Assembly (NCBI RefSeq): GCF_000687475.1
Contig: NC_057318.1
Span: forward strand, 3,534,001 to 3,598,000
DNA length: 64,000 nt
Direction: 5' to 3'
From: Ustilaginoidea virens
Lineage: Eukaryota; Ascomycota; Sordariomycetes; Hypocreales; Clavicipitaceae
Of this stretch, positions 49,002-60,276 are shown one piece after another. How positions within the stretch are numbered: the first letter of the stretch is position 1; every line of letters begins with the position of its first letter. The position numbers were made by a program, and so were the translations under genes. The notes beneath the pieces were generated by a model. That model was given only the letters and a program-made list of their open reading frames with translations. It did no database searches and had not been told where the DNA came from.

Positions 49002-50058
49002 ATGCCCAGTATTCAAGGATTCAGCGCCATACGAGCCCGCACTTATGCCCTTCGTCTGCCACTGTTCACCCGCGTCATCATACTCGTTATAGCTTTTTTC
49101 TGGATACTCAGCTTCCCTTCTTTCTGGGACTTGCGGCAATGGGGCTCGTTGATTCCAGACAAAATCTCGTTCGCGACAGGTGCCTAGACACTCTCCTTCT
49201 TGGATTATTCACATGCGATTGCAAGCTGAATCTGTTGCGCTAATCTTGGAATCTAGCATACCGACTATCGACCTTTCCGCTCATCCACTTAAACTTCGTT
49301 CATACTTTCCTCAACCTGGTCGCCTTAACGCCCCTCATGGAGAGGTTCGAAAACGAATACGGGACACTCACCTCTTTGGCGCTGTTTTTCGGTCGTGAGA
49401 CATTCAACTACTTTGATTTCTTGAAGGAGGACGCAGCCATTGCTAATCAGATCTAGCTTTGACTACCATCCCTGCTCTGTTCTATGTCATCATTGAATTG
49501 GGAATTTTGAGAGCAAACAACGGTATTATGGGAGCAAGGTAAGCACGAGGTCAGCCCTGATCGCCTTGATGATGCCTGTGTAGTTTTCTAACATGGGTCA
49601 ATGCAGCATGTGGGTGTTTCTGCTGCTAGGGATGGAAGCAATTCGGACGTATCGATCAAACCCACATTTGATAATCGGGACGTATCACATACCGACGTGG
49701 ACGACGCCGTTGCTGATGATGTTTGCCGTCGCCGCATTACTGCCCAGCACTAGCTTGCTTGGGCATCTTTGCGGCGTCATAGCTGGATACATTTGTACGT
49801 TGATCTGAACCGTTTGGATACGGCAGCTTGACTAATCTAAGCCACCAAGGCGGCCTTGGCTATCTCAAGTTTCTTGCTCCTCCCGAGTGGGCACTTCGAT
49901 GGATAGAAACGCGGCTCAATCTTCTTGCTGTTCTCCCACACTATGTCAGCGTTGATCAGAAAACATATGGTCGATTCGGCGTGTTACCATCTACGACACG
50001 AACCGGGGGTAGCGCCCCGACGGAGCTGGTAGGGAGCACTCAGCGCCTTGGACCTTGA
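49002..50058 (+). CDS. RBD2: Rhomboid intramembrane serine protease Rbd2
   Basis: Five exons: 49002-49179, 49257-49394, 49457-49538, 49607-49794 and 49850-50058, with introns of 77, 62, 68 and 55 bp; 264 residues. Multi-spanning membrane protein: TM segments begin at FTRVIILVIAFFWIL; the rhomboid loop pattern is HLNFVHTFLNLVAL ... MERFENEYGT. The catalytic serine lies in G-A-S-M-W (GxSx) at the third splice, and the catalytic histidine in L-L-G-H-L-C-G-V-I-A-G-Y. In fission yeast and Aspergillus the orthologue cleaves the sterol-response factor SREBP at the Golgi (family knowledge; not shown for this protein). The C-terminal tail is short and polar. Confidence 0.87.
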
Positions 50059-50621
50059 GCTTGCGCAACCGGTATGGCCATCGGAATTAATTTTTTGTAC
50101 AAATATAAAAAGCTTGCAGGACTGGGGTTGAATGGGGACAAAGTACCTACATACCTAACGTACCTACGTACCTAGGTACCTAAGGTACCTAAGGTAGTGT
50201 GAGTCTTGGTTTGTTCTTGTACTTGTGGATAGTAACTTCCTCGGATGTCATCAAACTCAGGTAAGGGTTTTGCGGGGTATTACGAGGCCAGCTTCTTTGT
50301 CGCAGTGGATGGATGGGAACCACGAAGAAAGCAACTTTTACTCGTTATCAACAGGTGAGGGAAAGCGGCACGTACATAACTTTCAATGTTGATTTTGAGG
50401 TGTGGTGGTTTGGTGGTGGTGGTGGCGGGGGCGGGTGAGTGGGTGGGTGTGTGGGAAACTTGGGGGGTGTGGTGAATGCAGTCACCCACCCCGATAATTG
50501 CAAACCACCAGACCCACCCCTTGGCAGGCTGTTGAAGCTTTCCAACACAGGAACCGCCCGAAGGCCCTTCCAAGGTTGTTACAATTCCCTGGGCTTCACT
50601 TCGGCCTGCTAAGCTACCGGC
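50059..50621. promoter_or_regulatory. GAA1 upstream region with GTACC boxes and G-rich tract
   Basis: Contains a dense run of GTACCT / CCTAGG boxes at 50141-50196, and a G-rich segment at 50398-50470 with four or more closely spaced G-runs (see findings). No gene recognised. Confidence 0.5.
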
Positions 50622-52860
50622 ATGTCGAGGTTGCTGTGTAAGTAGAATGGATTCTCGCCCTTTACTTTCCTAGCCCACCCTCTGCGTGTGTCGTTTGTGG
50701 CTCCCTCTCTCTACCTGCGCGCAGACTCATTGTGGTAAACGATGGGCAGGTCCTGCTTGTAAATAGATCACTAATGATGCCTCTTTGGTTTCAGCATCCG
50801 CGCTATCGTTGCGCCGCGATCCGCGACTGCTCAAGCTGCCACCGTTCCTATCTCTGACCTGCATCGTGGTTGGCATCGTCTGGCTCCTGCTGTTGCCCCT
50901 AGACAGTTACTCTCGCCATACGTATATTTCCGAAAACGCCCTGCTACCCGGACAAGTGCATACATACTTCGGCGGCAGCGAGCAGAACGTCTTGAATGCC
51001 TACAGGCGCGAACTGGACGGGTTTTCCGACAAAAGCAACCACCAGTAAGCTCTCTTCAGGGCCATGCCCCGTGCCAAATCAACCTCCAACTGACAAAATC
51101 AGAATCAACGACCACCTCGAGGCTATACTGGGCAGGATTGGAGCTAAAGTTGGAAGACAGAATTACACGTATACCTCAGCAGGCGAGGTTTACTTTGGCG
51201 AGAACCTCTATGGAATACTGCAAGCGCCTCGAGGCGATGCCACTGAAGCCATAGTATTGGTCGCAGCTTGGAAGAGTGTCCATGATTTGTTCAACGGCAA
51301 CGGAGTCGCACTGGCGCTTACCCTGGCTCGTTATTTCAAGCGTATGTTCAAACTGGATGGGCGCCGCAACTTGACCTTTCGTCTACAGCATCGCATCTAA
51401 CTCGTCCGATGCAAATCAATGTAGGATGGTCGTTATGGTCAAAGGATATAATCATCCTCGTGCCACCAAATAGCCGGACTGGCACGCAAGCTTGGGTCGA
51501 CGCCTATCACGATGCACACGACTCATACCAAGTCGCCTCGCTGCCGATCAAGTCTGGCGCCCTGCAAGGGGCTGTCGCTATAGACTTTCCCCTCGAACAG
51601 CGATTTGAAGGTCTTCACATCATATACGATGGCACGAATGGGCAATTACCCAATCTCGACCTAGTCAACTCGATTGTCAACATAGCTGGTGGTCAGATGG
51701 GAATGCAGACAGCAATCCAAGGCATGAAACATCATGACAATTCCTACAAGGACCGGCTTCAGACCATGCTGCGAGGCATGCTGAAGCAAGGGCTTGGTAT
51801 CAGCACCGGCCCCCACAGCAGTTTCATTCCATACCATGTTGATGCCGTGACGCTCCAGCCATACGGTGAGGGATGGCATGATGCAATGGCTATGGGACGT
51901 GTCATTGAAGGGACCTTTAGGAGTCTAAACAACTTGCTGGAGCATCTGCATCAGAGCTTCTTCTTCTATCTTCTCATGCAAAGGGATCGCTTTGTTAGCA
52001 TCGGGACCTACCTGCCTAGCGCCATGCTCTTAGCTGCCAATTTCACCATCATGGCCATCTTCCTATGGGTAAAGAGCGCGCACCCTCTACCTCTACCACC
52101 CGGCCAAAATACGCGTTCCGAAAAGTCCCAGCTGGCAGACTCGAAGGTTGCACCCGTTAAAGAATCGAACCAACTATCTGCGGGTCAGCAACCCTCAGGA
52201 CGAGACCTCTTCCCCCCCCTCGGAATCGTTTCGTGCTGCCATGCTGCATCCATCGTGCCTCTGTTTGTATTTAACAACATCCGTGTTGCTGTGAGTACAG
52301 CTATTCTTCCCCAGGGTTAAATGCAAGCTGTCCAACAAGGAAGCCCGTGTTTCATTCGCTCGCCTGTTATTTCTTTTTCTGACTATACGCTTTCGCAGTA
52401 CCTTCCGGCCACGTTTACCGTCATCTGTCTCGGCTCTGCGGTACTTCCGTACATCATATCTCGTTTTCTACCTTTCATATTTGTACTGCGACCACAACTC
52501 TTTCAGTTGACCAAATCTTTTTCGTTGCTGGTTCTCGGTATCGCTTTGGCCACTCTGGCGACTCTCAACTTTTCTTTGGCGTTCATCATTGGTATACTTG
52601 CCAGTCCTCTCACCTTTGTCCAGCCTTGTACAACTACTCTGTCCAAATACACCATGGCTGGGTTGCTCAGCGCTGTTGCGCCGCCTGTCATCGTATTCAC
52701 TGCAGCCCGAGTTTCCGATTTGCCAGTGGCGGAGCTGTTGCAAGAGGCCAGTTTTGGGTGGGACGTTTGGGCCATGTACACGCCAATCGTCATCTGGTGC
52801 ATTTGGTGGCCAGCCTGGCTAGTCGCCATGGTTAATGTGCTAGGTACATTTCAGAGATAA
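50622..52860 (+). CDS. GAA1: GPI transamidase component Gaa1
   Basis: Membrane subunit of the ER GPI-transamidase that attaches GPI anchors to proteins; Gaa1 carries an M28-peptidase-like lumenal fold (family knowledge). Five exons: 50622-50637, 50795-51044, 51103-51341, 51425-52290 and 52399-52860, with introns of 157, 58, 83 and 108 bp; 610 residues. The first coding exon is only 16 nt (MSRLL plus one base). After an N-terminal TM (FLSLTCIVVGIVWLLLLPLD) comes a lumenal domain with RTYFGG-like HTYFGGSEQNVL, ENLYGILQAPRGD, RWSLWSKDIIILVP and QPYGEGWHDAMAMGRVIEG, followed by a series of C-terminal TM helices. A polar, Ser/Lys-rich loop lies at residues ~385-430. Confidence 0.92.
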
Positions 52861-53180
52861 GACGACTTTTGTCCTCACGGCATTGGTGAAGCAAGAAAAG
52901 AAGAGCAGAGCAACTCCATCAGGAAGTTCCTTGACATGATCACTTGTACTTGCGTAAATAATGTAAGCCTGTCTAATCGGAAATCAGTCCACGGCCAGCC
53001 TCTCTGCGCAAGCCATAATGGGGCGGCCGCCAACTGGGGAAAAAAAAATAAAAAGGGAGCGGAGGTCCCCAAGACAAGCCGATTCTACATCGTGGCAATA
53101 CCTTCGCGCCGCAGTATTCTCATCGGAAACCAATACCGTAGTTTGGGCCTTGACAAAGTGCGCTAGAGCCAGTGGGCTGC
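52861..53180. other. Convergent 3' intergenic region
   Basis: Between the 3' ends of GAA1 and RPN9; one A-rich run near 53040, nothing else recognised. Confidence 0.5.
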
Positions 53181-54459
53181 CTATGCAGCCCATACATCCT
53201 TGCCAGCGGTTTCAATCCAATTGCCAAGCTGATTAACGTTGGAGTCCCAGTCAAGAAGTCGTTGACGCATGTTGCCAATTTGTTTCATGTCAAGCACCTT
53301 GGGTTGTATCCAGCTGATACGGGCGACTTCGTCAACTTGATCGATGGTACCTCGCAGCAATCCGAGACTGAGAGCTTTCATGAACAGATGCTCAATCTGG
53401 TTTTGCTGTACCTTGGTTTCTTGTGAAATCGTCGCAAAGGTCATCGTACGGTCATGCGGGGGCCGCCGGAAAACAGCTTCCGTTAGAGCCGCCAGATGTA
53501 TTTTCTGACGGAGATGGGCAGAATGCTCGCTGAGGAGTTTATTTGAAGCAACACTGTTGGCTAAGCCATCATAAGCGGCGAGATCTCCGCGGTTAAACGC
53601 GAACAATAAATCGCGTAACCAGGCGTCGTTGCTTCTGGTGAGAGCGTCGAGGATAGGGTGCAGTAGAAGCTCTCCAAAGTTGTAGATGCTGCTTGACACT
53701 AAAGCGGCCACACTGATATAATACGCTCGCTTATGGCGCTCTTCGTCGGAAAGTGAGGACAGATCGATGCAGGCGAGATAGAGAAGCGAGGTGCGGTAGT
53801 AGTTGGCAAAGTCCATTTTTCGCTTCAAGTTCAACCAGCGTTAGCACGGACATCATCTTATTCGTAAAGAAGCAAAAGAAGAAAGAAAGAAAGAAAACTT
53901 ACTTGGTAGTAGCTCGCGTTTGCATCATAGAATGACGCATGTACAATCGTTTCTACCGAGTCAAAAGAGTCCAATATTTTCTCAGCTTCGTCCAGGTCCC
54001 GCCTCGCGCCTTCCAAATCGTTCAAATTGAGCTTCACACGGGACACGGCCACGGAAGCGTATACGAGCGCGTCCTGCGAGTTGGCATTGTTGACTTTCTC
54101 TACGACAGAAGAGAGGAACGATAACCGTTCATGATCGCCTACAGAATGTTGGTCAGAGTCACGGGTTGTGATGGGGGAACTAACAAACTACCTTTGCATT
54201 GGGTTGCCGCCTTCAAGGCAAGGTCCACCAGTTTGAGTTGATTAATTCTGTCTGCGAATTTCAAGATGAATACTTTGTAAAACGCAAGACGCTGTGGCGC
54301 GCTTTTGGGATTGCTGAAAAAAAGAATCAGGGAATCTGTGAGTTGGTGCCAGAGCTTGCGCTCCCAGAAGGTTTCGAATTCAAGAATAAGAGGCTCAAGC
54401 TCCTCTGGTGCGCTCTCCCGTTGCTGGGCGAGAAACTCTGGAATAGTGTCGAGCGACAT
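53181..54459 (-). CDS. RPN9: 26S proteasome regulatory lid subunit Rpn9
   Basis: PCI-domain subunit of the 19S lid (human PSMD13), needed for assembly and stability of the proteasome (family knowledge). Three exons on the minus strand: 54459-54192, 54138-53903 and 53822-53181, with introns of 53 and 80 bp in phases 1 and 0; 381 residues, normal size. The N-terminal solenoid includes FYKVFILKFADRINQLKLV and RLSFLSSVVEKVNNANSQD; the middle RRDLDEAEKILDSFD, DANASYYQ; the PCI part NFGELLLHPILDAL, FNRGDL then TISQETKVQQNQIEHLFMKA and the closing W-I-Q-P-K-V-L. The start MSLDTIPEFLAQQ is typical of fungal Rpn9. Intron 2 is T/C-rich on the coding strand. Confidence 0.93.
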
Positions 54460-54923
54460 CGTTGCGACTTGATCAGGATAGAAGGCCGTCTGTGACCAGT
54501 CCCGCCTATTGAGAACGGAGTTTAGACGACAAGTGACACCTGATGCGTTTGGTAGCTTGCTGGGTACAAACTTGAGATTGCCAAACTGAGCCCACGCTGC
54601 AATCCTATGTCGACATGAAGACACGATTTGGGGGGGCAGAAGGAATTGGGCCGCCGTTGTTGACGCGGCCAGCTGCTAGCTAGAGATGCCTGGGATGTCG
54701 TACGGTACCAGACACTTGCTAGGATGGATGGATGCGTCGCAGGCACAAGCGCGGACCCAAGCTGCTGTGGTCTGGTGGACCCGTGATCTCGCACGTGGCT
54801 GAAACGTCCCGTTGGCCGGCTTCAGGCACTTGAGTAAGCTGCTTCTTTATGTCAGGAAGCTGAGCTCGAAGGTCAAGAACGAAATCGTCAAATTCCGCCT
54901 CCCGGATTCTACAAAGAGCGAAA
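54460..54923. promoter_or_regulatory. Divergent promoter region of RPN9 and the complex I gene
   Basis: 464 bp between two gene starts; no recognisable second gene. The proteasome-associated control element GGTGGCAAA was not seen. Confidence 0.45.
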
Positions 54924-56489
54924 ATGCATTGTTATCCACAAGCTGCGCGAGCAGCGCGAGCCGCGAGCCAAGCTGCTCACAAAGCTGCTGGCAGAAGATT
55001 TGTCTCAGACGTCTCCATCACCAGAACAGGGAAACCGATTCTTCGAGTCGAGGGCGGAAGGTGGGCTCGTAGCCTCATGCGCTCAAAGATCACCCCTTTG
55101 CGTTTCGAGCTAACAATATTGCTCTTTCCAGGTCGTCATTGGGAGGTAACTGCTTAGCTATCGGTGTGTCTCCGCGGGCCAATGCTGAAAGGTGACGCAG
55201 GACATACGGCGACTGTGTTTGGCGCAACCGGTCAACTTGGTCGATACATTGTGAATCGCTTGGGTGAGCATGGTTATTAAGCTCCAGCTCACTCCAGTCG
55301 CTTACCAGGGAGCAGCTCGTCAGGGTTGCACCGTTGTCGTTCCATTCCGCGAAGAGATGGCCAAGCGCCACCTGAAGGTCACTGGTGATCTTGGTCGCAT
55401 CGTTTTTATTGTGAGCATGCCCGACTGCAAGGCCAGGGCTTTGACTGATCCAAGTTTAGGAATACGACCTCCGAAACACACCTTCAATCGAAGCAAGTGT
55501 AAGGCACTCTGACGTTGTCTACAACTTGATCGGTCGAGACTACCCTACAAAGTATTCCCACTCGTATTTCCAAGCTCATTCGCAATTCTGATGACGGACA
55601 GGAATTTTTCCCTCCAAGATGTTCACGTGGAAGGCACAGAGCGCATTGTTGAAGCCGTGGCGAAATACGATGTTGACCGGTACATTCACGTTTCCTCTCA
55701 CAGCGCCGACCCTCTCTCCACATCCGAATTCTATGCTACAAAGGTGTGTTTCCGAGTCGCTGGCTGTTCAAGGTCTCTAACGCCTGTTAGGGTCGAGGTG
55801 AAGCGGTAGCTCGGAGAATCTTCCCCGAGACCACAATTGTTAGACCAGCACCAATGTTCGGATTTGAAGACAACTTGCTGCTGAAGCTAGCCTCTGTGCT
55901 CAACCTTTTCACGGCGAACAACATGCAGGAAAAGTTCTGGCCCGTGCACGTAAGGCAATGCAGACTCTTGTTTCGCCCGCTTTGTTCTAACCCAGTTGCA
56001 GTCAATTGATGTTGGTGCTGCACTGGAGAAAATGCTATATGATGACTCCACCGCCGGCGAGACCTTCGAGCTGTATGGCCCAAGGGAGTACAGCTTGAGC
56101 CAAATCGCAACAATGGTAGACAATGAAATTTTCAAGAAGAGACGGCATATCAATCTGCCAAAGGCTGTCCTCAAGCCATTGGCTGGTGTTTTGAACAAAG
56201 CCCTATGGTGGCACACCATGTCTGCTGACGAGGTTGAGAGGGAGTTTTTGGACCAGGTCATAGATCCTACCGCCAAGACGCTCAAGGACCTCAACATTGA
56301 GCCTGGCGACATTGCAAACTTTACGTACCACTATCTGGTAAGGCACCAGGAGACCAATGCCATGTTGTTCTACACCTAACTCCGTTACAGCAAGGGTTCA
56401 GAAGCCAGAATTACTACGACCTTCCCCCCGCAACCGAAAAAGAGAAGCGAGAGGACAAGAAGTATATTCACGTACTAGACGAGCTGTGA
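54924..56489 (+). CDS. nuo-40: NADH:ubiquinone oxidoreductase 39/40-kDa subunit (NDUFA9 type)
   Basis: Accessory matrix-arm subunit of complex I with an NAD(P)-binding short-chain-dehydrogenase fold (family knowledge). Nine exons: 54924-55060, 55132-55145, 55201-55263, 55313-55410, 55460-55551, 55602-55743, 55791-55949, 56002-56337 and 56391-56489; introns 47-71 bp; 379 residues. The leader is Ala/Arg-rich (QAARAARAASQAAHKAAGRR), then SDVSITRTGKPI. The nucleotide-binding loop T-V-F-G-A-T-G-Q-L-G-R-Y is assembled from exon 3 after a 14-nt exon 2. Further blocks: REEMAKRHLKVTGDLG, VRHSDVVYNLIGRDY, DVHVEGTERI, ETTIVRPAPMFGFED, WWHTMSADEVERE. The ATG at 54924 directly precedes the leader; a short upstream exon cannot be excluded. 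Confidence 0.9.
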
Positions 56490-57206
56490 TGAGGCGTATG
56501 GACAGGGCCAGAAGTGGCTGCCTCGACGATCCACAACTCGAAGGCGATCTTCTCTATAGAGTGGCAACTGTCTTTTGTCCGTGCGAGACCGCGGCTCATT
56601 TCTTAGATGGTGCGGTAGAGAGACAATGTCTGATTTCACAGCTGATGTACAGTTAAGTTTCATATGTTTTTCCTGTGGATAAAATCAAGGCGACACAATA
56701 CACCCGGCGCTTGCTTTGCTTTTGTCTCGTTAGCCTTTCGCTCACCATGGAGCGGCGCAGCTGCAGCTGGTGTTTGTGCTTGTCTGCCTATTTGCAGTTC
56801 CCTTTCGAAACAAATCGCATTCCATGCAACCGCATATTCCCTTTTTTTCGTATATAGATTATGTAAACCACAGCTTCCATGGCTTGCCGTCTTGGCTTAT
56901 GGCACGGCACGCCTGTGCGCGTGATAAATCGAGAGAGTGAGTCTTGTGGGTCGCTGTCGGTGGTACTGTGGGGCAGTGCCTCCTCCCAGCACTGTGAAAG
57001 GTTTGGTAAGTCACGTGTTTTCGCGAATCTACGACGCGTGCGAACGCGGACCTGGGACTAGGCAGGTCGAAGCTCCTTGAACCATGAATGTCTTCACGCT
57101 GAATCACCAGCTGGCTGATCCTTTTTCAAAACGTCTTTAGTTCACCAAATGACACCGAAGTAGGAGTTCTTTCCCTGCAACGCTCTGCATTTTGTCACTG
57201 ACATAG
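56490..57206. other. Region between the complex I gene and RAD54
   Basis: About 700 bp that must hold the RAD54 promoter and probably an unresolved first coding exon. Candidate ATGs (for example 57084) do not join convincingly to the RAD54 frame. No other gene recognised. Confidence 0.4.
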
Positions 57207-59612
57207 CATAGGACAAGCGGCTCAGCAGTTGAGCCACAACGCGCCAACTTTGGCCGTCGACATCAAACGTCGGAGGTTCTAAGCACGCTTCAACGGCCCT
57301 TTAAATGTCCTAGCCCTTCTCAACGTAGGGAGTCGACATTATCAAAGCCCTTGCGCAAGCGAAGGAAAATAGATTACTCTGGAGCAGATGGGAGCACTGC
57401 CGAGGAGAAGCTATATACTAATGACGATCGATTGGCCCTGGCTACTCGAGATGCCAACAGATTTCCGGTGTTTCAGCCTAAAGACAAGGATGCCGTATTT
57501 CGGAAGGCTTTTTCTGTACCACTTGTGGACAAAAGCTGCACGCCTTACTCCAGAAGGCCGCCTCCCACCTTGGGTCTACGACAAGGCGCCGTGATAGCTC
57601 CGAGACCGCTGCATGATCCGAGCGGTGAATTCGCGATTGTGTTGTATGATCCAACGGTTGACGAAAAATCGGAGGATGCTCAAAAGCACGAGATGGAGAG
57701 CACGGCGACCAGCGAAGCATCCAAGCTGGATGCTCCTCTGGTGCATAAAAGCTTGGCGGAGATTCTCGGCTTGAGAAAGAAGGTGGGCGACGAGCGGCCG
57801 AAAGTTCCGGTGGTGTTGGATCCAAAGCTTGCAAAGATCCTTCGTCCCCATCAAGTCGAAGGAGTCAAATTCATGTACCGCTGCGTGACTGGTATGATTG
57901 AGAATAACGCAAACGGTTGCATAATGGCCGATGAAATGGGGTTGGGGAAAACGCTTCAATGCATCACTCTCATGTGGACCTTACTAAAGCAATCGCCAGA
58001 AGCAGGAAGGCCGACAATACAAAAAGCCATTGTGGTTTGTCCCGCGAGCTTGGTGAAGAACTGGGCCAACGAATTAACCAAGTGGCTCGGCGCTAACGCC
58101 ATCACGCCTTTTGCGATAGATGGGAAAGCGTCCAAGGAGGAGTTGACGAGACAATTACGGCAATGGGCCATTGCCTCTGGTCGATCAATCACTCGGCCCG
58201 TCATTATCGTATCATATGAAACCCTGAGGCTCAATGTGGAAGAGCTGAGGCACACCAAGATCGGGTTGCTTTTCTGCGACGAGGGACACCGACTCAAGAA
58301 CGGAGACAGCAATACTTTCAACGCCCTGAACAGCCTCAACGTTTCCCGGCGAGTTATCCTGACAGGTACACCGATACAGAACGACTTGACAGAATATTTC
58401 TCGCTCACCAGCTTTGCCAATCCCAACTTGCTAGGCTCGCGCCTGGAATTCCGCAAGCGTTTCGAAATCCCGATTCTTCGCGGACGTGACGCCGATGCTT
58501 CGGAAGCGGATCGTCGGCGCGGCGATGAATGCACAGGGGAGCTGCTTGGCATCGTCAATAAGTTTCTCATCCGCAGGACGAATGATATTCTGTCGAAATA
58601 TCTGCCAGTAAAATATGAGCATGTCGTGTTTTGCAATCTGGCACCCTTTCAGCTCGATCTGTACAACTACTTCATCACCAGCCCGGACATTCAGGCCTTA
58701 CTCAGGGGGAAAGGGAGCCAGCCCCTCAAGGCGATCAACATACTGAAGAAGCTGTGCAATCACCCCGATTTGCTCGATTTAGGAAGCGATCTACCAGGAT
58801 CAGAAGACTGTTTCCCAGCCGATTACCTGCCGAAGGAGGCACGAGGCCGAGATCGTCACGTGAAACCCGAGTACTCTGGCAAGATGATGGTCTTGGACCG
58901 AATGCTCGCGCGTATACATCAAGACACGACGGACAAGATCGTGCTTATCAGCAACTACACATCAACGTTGGATTTGTTCGAGCGTCTGTGCCGGTCTCGT
59001 CAATATGGCTGTTTGCGCCTTGACGGCACCATGAATGTGAACAAGCGACAGAAGCTGGTTGATCGATTCAACGACCCGGACGGCGGGGAATCCGTCTTCC
59101 TGCTGAGCAGCAAGGCGGGAGGCTGCGGCATCAACCTCATCGGAGCAAATCGCTTGGTGCTCTTTGATCCGGACTGGAATCCCGCCGCGGATCAACAGGC
59201 GCTGGCGCGAGTATGGCGTGACGGGCAAAAGAAGGACTGTTTCGTGTACCGATTCATTGCGACAGGCACCATTGAGGAGAAAATATTCCAGCGTCAATCC
59301 CACAAACAGAGCCTGTCGTCGTGCGTTGTGGACTCGGCAGAAGACGTGGAACGGCACTTCTCGCTCGACAGTCTTCGTGAGCTGTTCCAATACCGACCAA
59401 ACACGAAAAGCGACACGCACGACACGTTCAAGTGCAAGCGGTGCAAGCCGGATGGCAAGCAGCAGATCAAAGCGCCGGCCATACTCTACGGGGACACAAG
59501 CACGTGGAACCACTTTGTCAACGAAGCTCTGCAGTCCATTCAGGATTTGCTCTTGCGACAGGAGCACGACTTGAGCGAAGTGTCGGCCGTGTTTCAGTAC
59601 ATATCGCACTAG
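57207..59612 (+). CDS. RAD54: DNA repair and recombination ATPase Rad54 (5' end unresolved)
   Basis: Swi2/Snf2 dsDNA translocase that partners Rad51 in homologous recombination (family knowledge). The frame is open from 57207 (just after an in-frame TAG) to the stop at 59612, ~801 codons without an intron. Conserved sequence begins with L-Q-R-P-F-K-C-P near 57288, then RKRRKIDYSGADG, so coding starts upstream of that. No in-frame ATG was found between 57207 and 57288, so an upstream exon spliced near 57206 (branch-like CACTGAC just before) is inferred. Motifs: Walker A DEMGLGKTLQ, VVCPASLVKNW, DEGHRLKN, LTGTPIQNDL, helicase C motifs RLDGTMNVNKRQ, LLSSKAGGCGINLIGANRL, DWNPAADQQALARVWRDGQ. The C-terminus (CKRC plus acidic tail) is also typical. 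Confidence 0.9.
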   Translation, partial: HRTSGSAVEPQRANFGRRHQTSEVLSTLQRPFKCPSPSQRRESTLSKPLRKRRKIDYSGADGSTAEEKLYTNDDRLALATRDANRFPVFQPKDKDAVFRKAFSVPLVDKSCTPYSRRPPPTLGLRQGAVIAPRPLHDPSGEFAIVLYDPTVDEKSEDAQKHEMESTATSEASKLDAPLVHKSLAEILGLRKKVGDERPKVPVVLDPKLAKILRPHQVEGVKFMYRCVTGMIENNANGCIMADEMGLGKTLQCITLMWTLLKQSPEAGRPTIQKAIVVCPASLVKNWANELTKWLGANAITPFAIDGKASKEELTRQLRQWAIASGRSITRPVIIVSYETLRLNVEELRHTKIGLLFCDEGHRLKNGDSNTFNALNSLNVSRRVILTGTPIQNDLTEYFSLTSFANPNLLGSRLEFRKRFEIPILRGRDADASEADRRRGDECTGELLGIVNKFLIRRTNDILSKYLPVKYEHVVFCNLAPFQLDLYNYFITSPDIQALLRGKGSQPLKAINILKKLCNHPDLLDLGSDLPGSEDCFPADYLPKEARGRDRHVKPEYSGKMMVLDRMLARIHQDTTDKIVLISNYTSTLDLFERLCRSRQYGCLRLDGTMNVNKRQKLVDRFNDPDGGESVFLLSSKAGGCGINLIGANRLVLFDPDWNPAADQQALARVWRDGQKKDCFVYRFIATGTIEEKIFQRQSHKQSLSSCVVDSAEDVERHFSLDSLRELFQYRPNTKSDTHDTFKCKRCKPDGKQQIKAPAILYGDTSTWNHFVNEALQSIQDLLLRQEHDLSEVSAVFQYISH

Positions 59613-60184
59613 CCACGTTTTTACTGTCCGAATCGCTTTTTTCGGGAGCTGGGGGCTCGAGACGAAAGTTGGGAAGGATTGCAAGCGCACGAGACGGCAT
59701 TCATTACGGGAAATGGATGGGTATACGATGAGCGTCTGCGGCCTCAGCCATGTGGAACGAGGTGTTGTGTGTGCGGGAGTACTCGGTACGGTAGCGAATA
59801 TGACGTGAACGCTTTGCTACAGTATGTCGACGTAGTAAGTGCGCCTCGGTGATTCGCGGATGCGAACTCGGCGAACTCGGCGAATTCGGTGCACCGCATA
59901 CCAACAAGTCCACGCCCGTTGCCGACCAATCCTCGGTATGGAGTGTGGCCCCACCTCCCGAACCACCTATGTAGATGGATATTTTTGATTTAGCATTAGC
60001 CCGGATACTCCCATCCTTCGCACAGCAGCAAGCGGTTTTTCCCTTTGGGCCCACGCACAATCTCATTCTCAGCTGTGCCAAAAGAAAGCAAGAGCTCCCA
60101 CACTTGGGACCGATCAGTCCTCCAGGTCCGGCCAGCCAGCCTGGTTTCTCAACGAAAGCCAACGAAAGCCAACGACCACATACG

Positions 60185-60220
<36 letters not shown>

Positions 60221-60276
60221 AGAGATAGAGAGAGAGAGAGAAACCAGCCCGCCCAACACCCAACCAACAAGCCACA
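59613..60276. other. Intergenic region with A33 and GA microsatellite
   Basis: Contains an uninterrupted 33-bp A tract (60185-60217) followed by (GA)n up to about 60241, ending some 35 bp before the next ATG. Tandem AACGAAAGCC near 60156-60173 and GGCGAACTC / GGCGAATTC units near 59869-59890. Open frames here are low-complexity translations of these runs. Confidence 0.6.
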
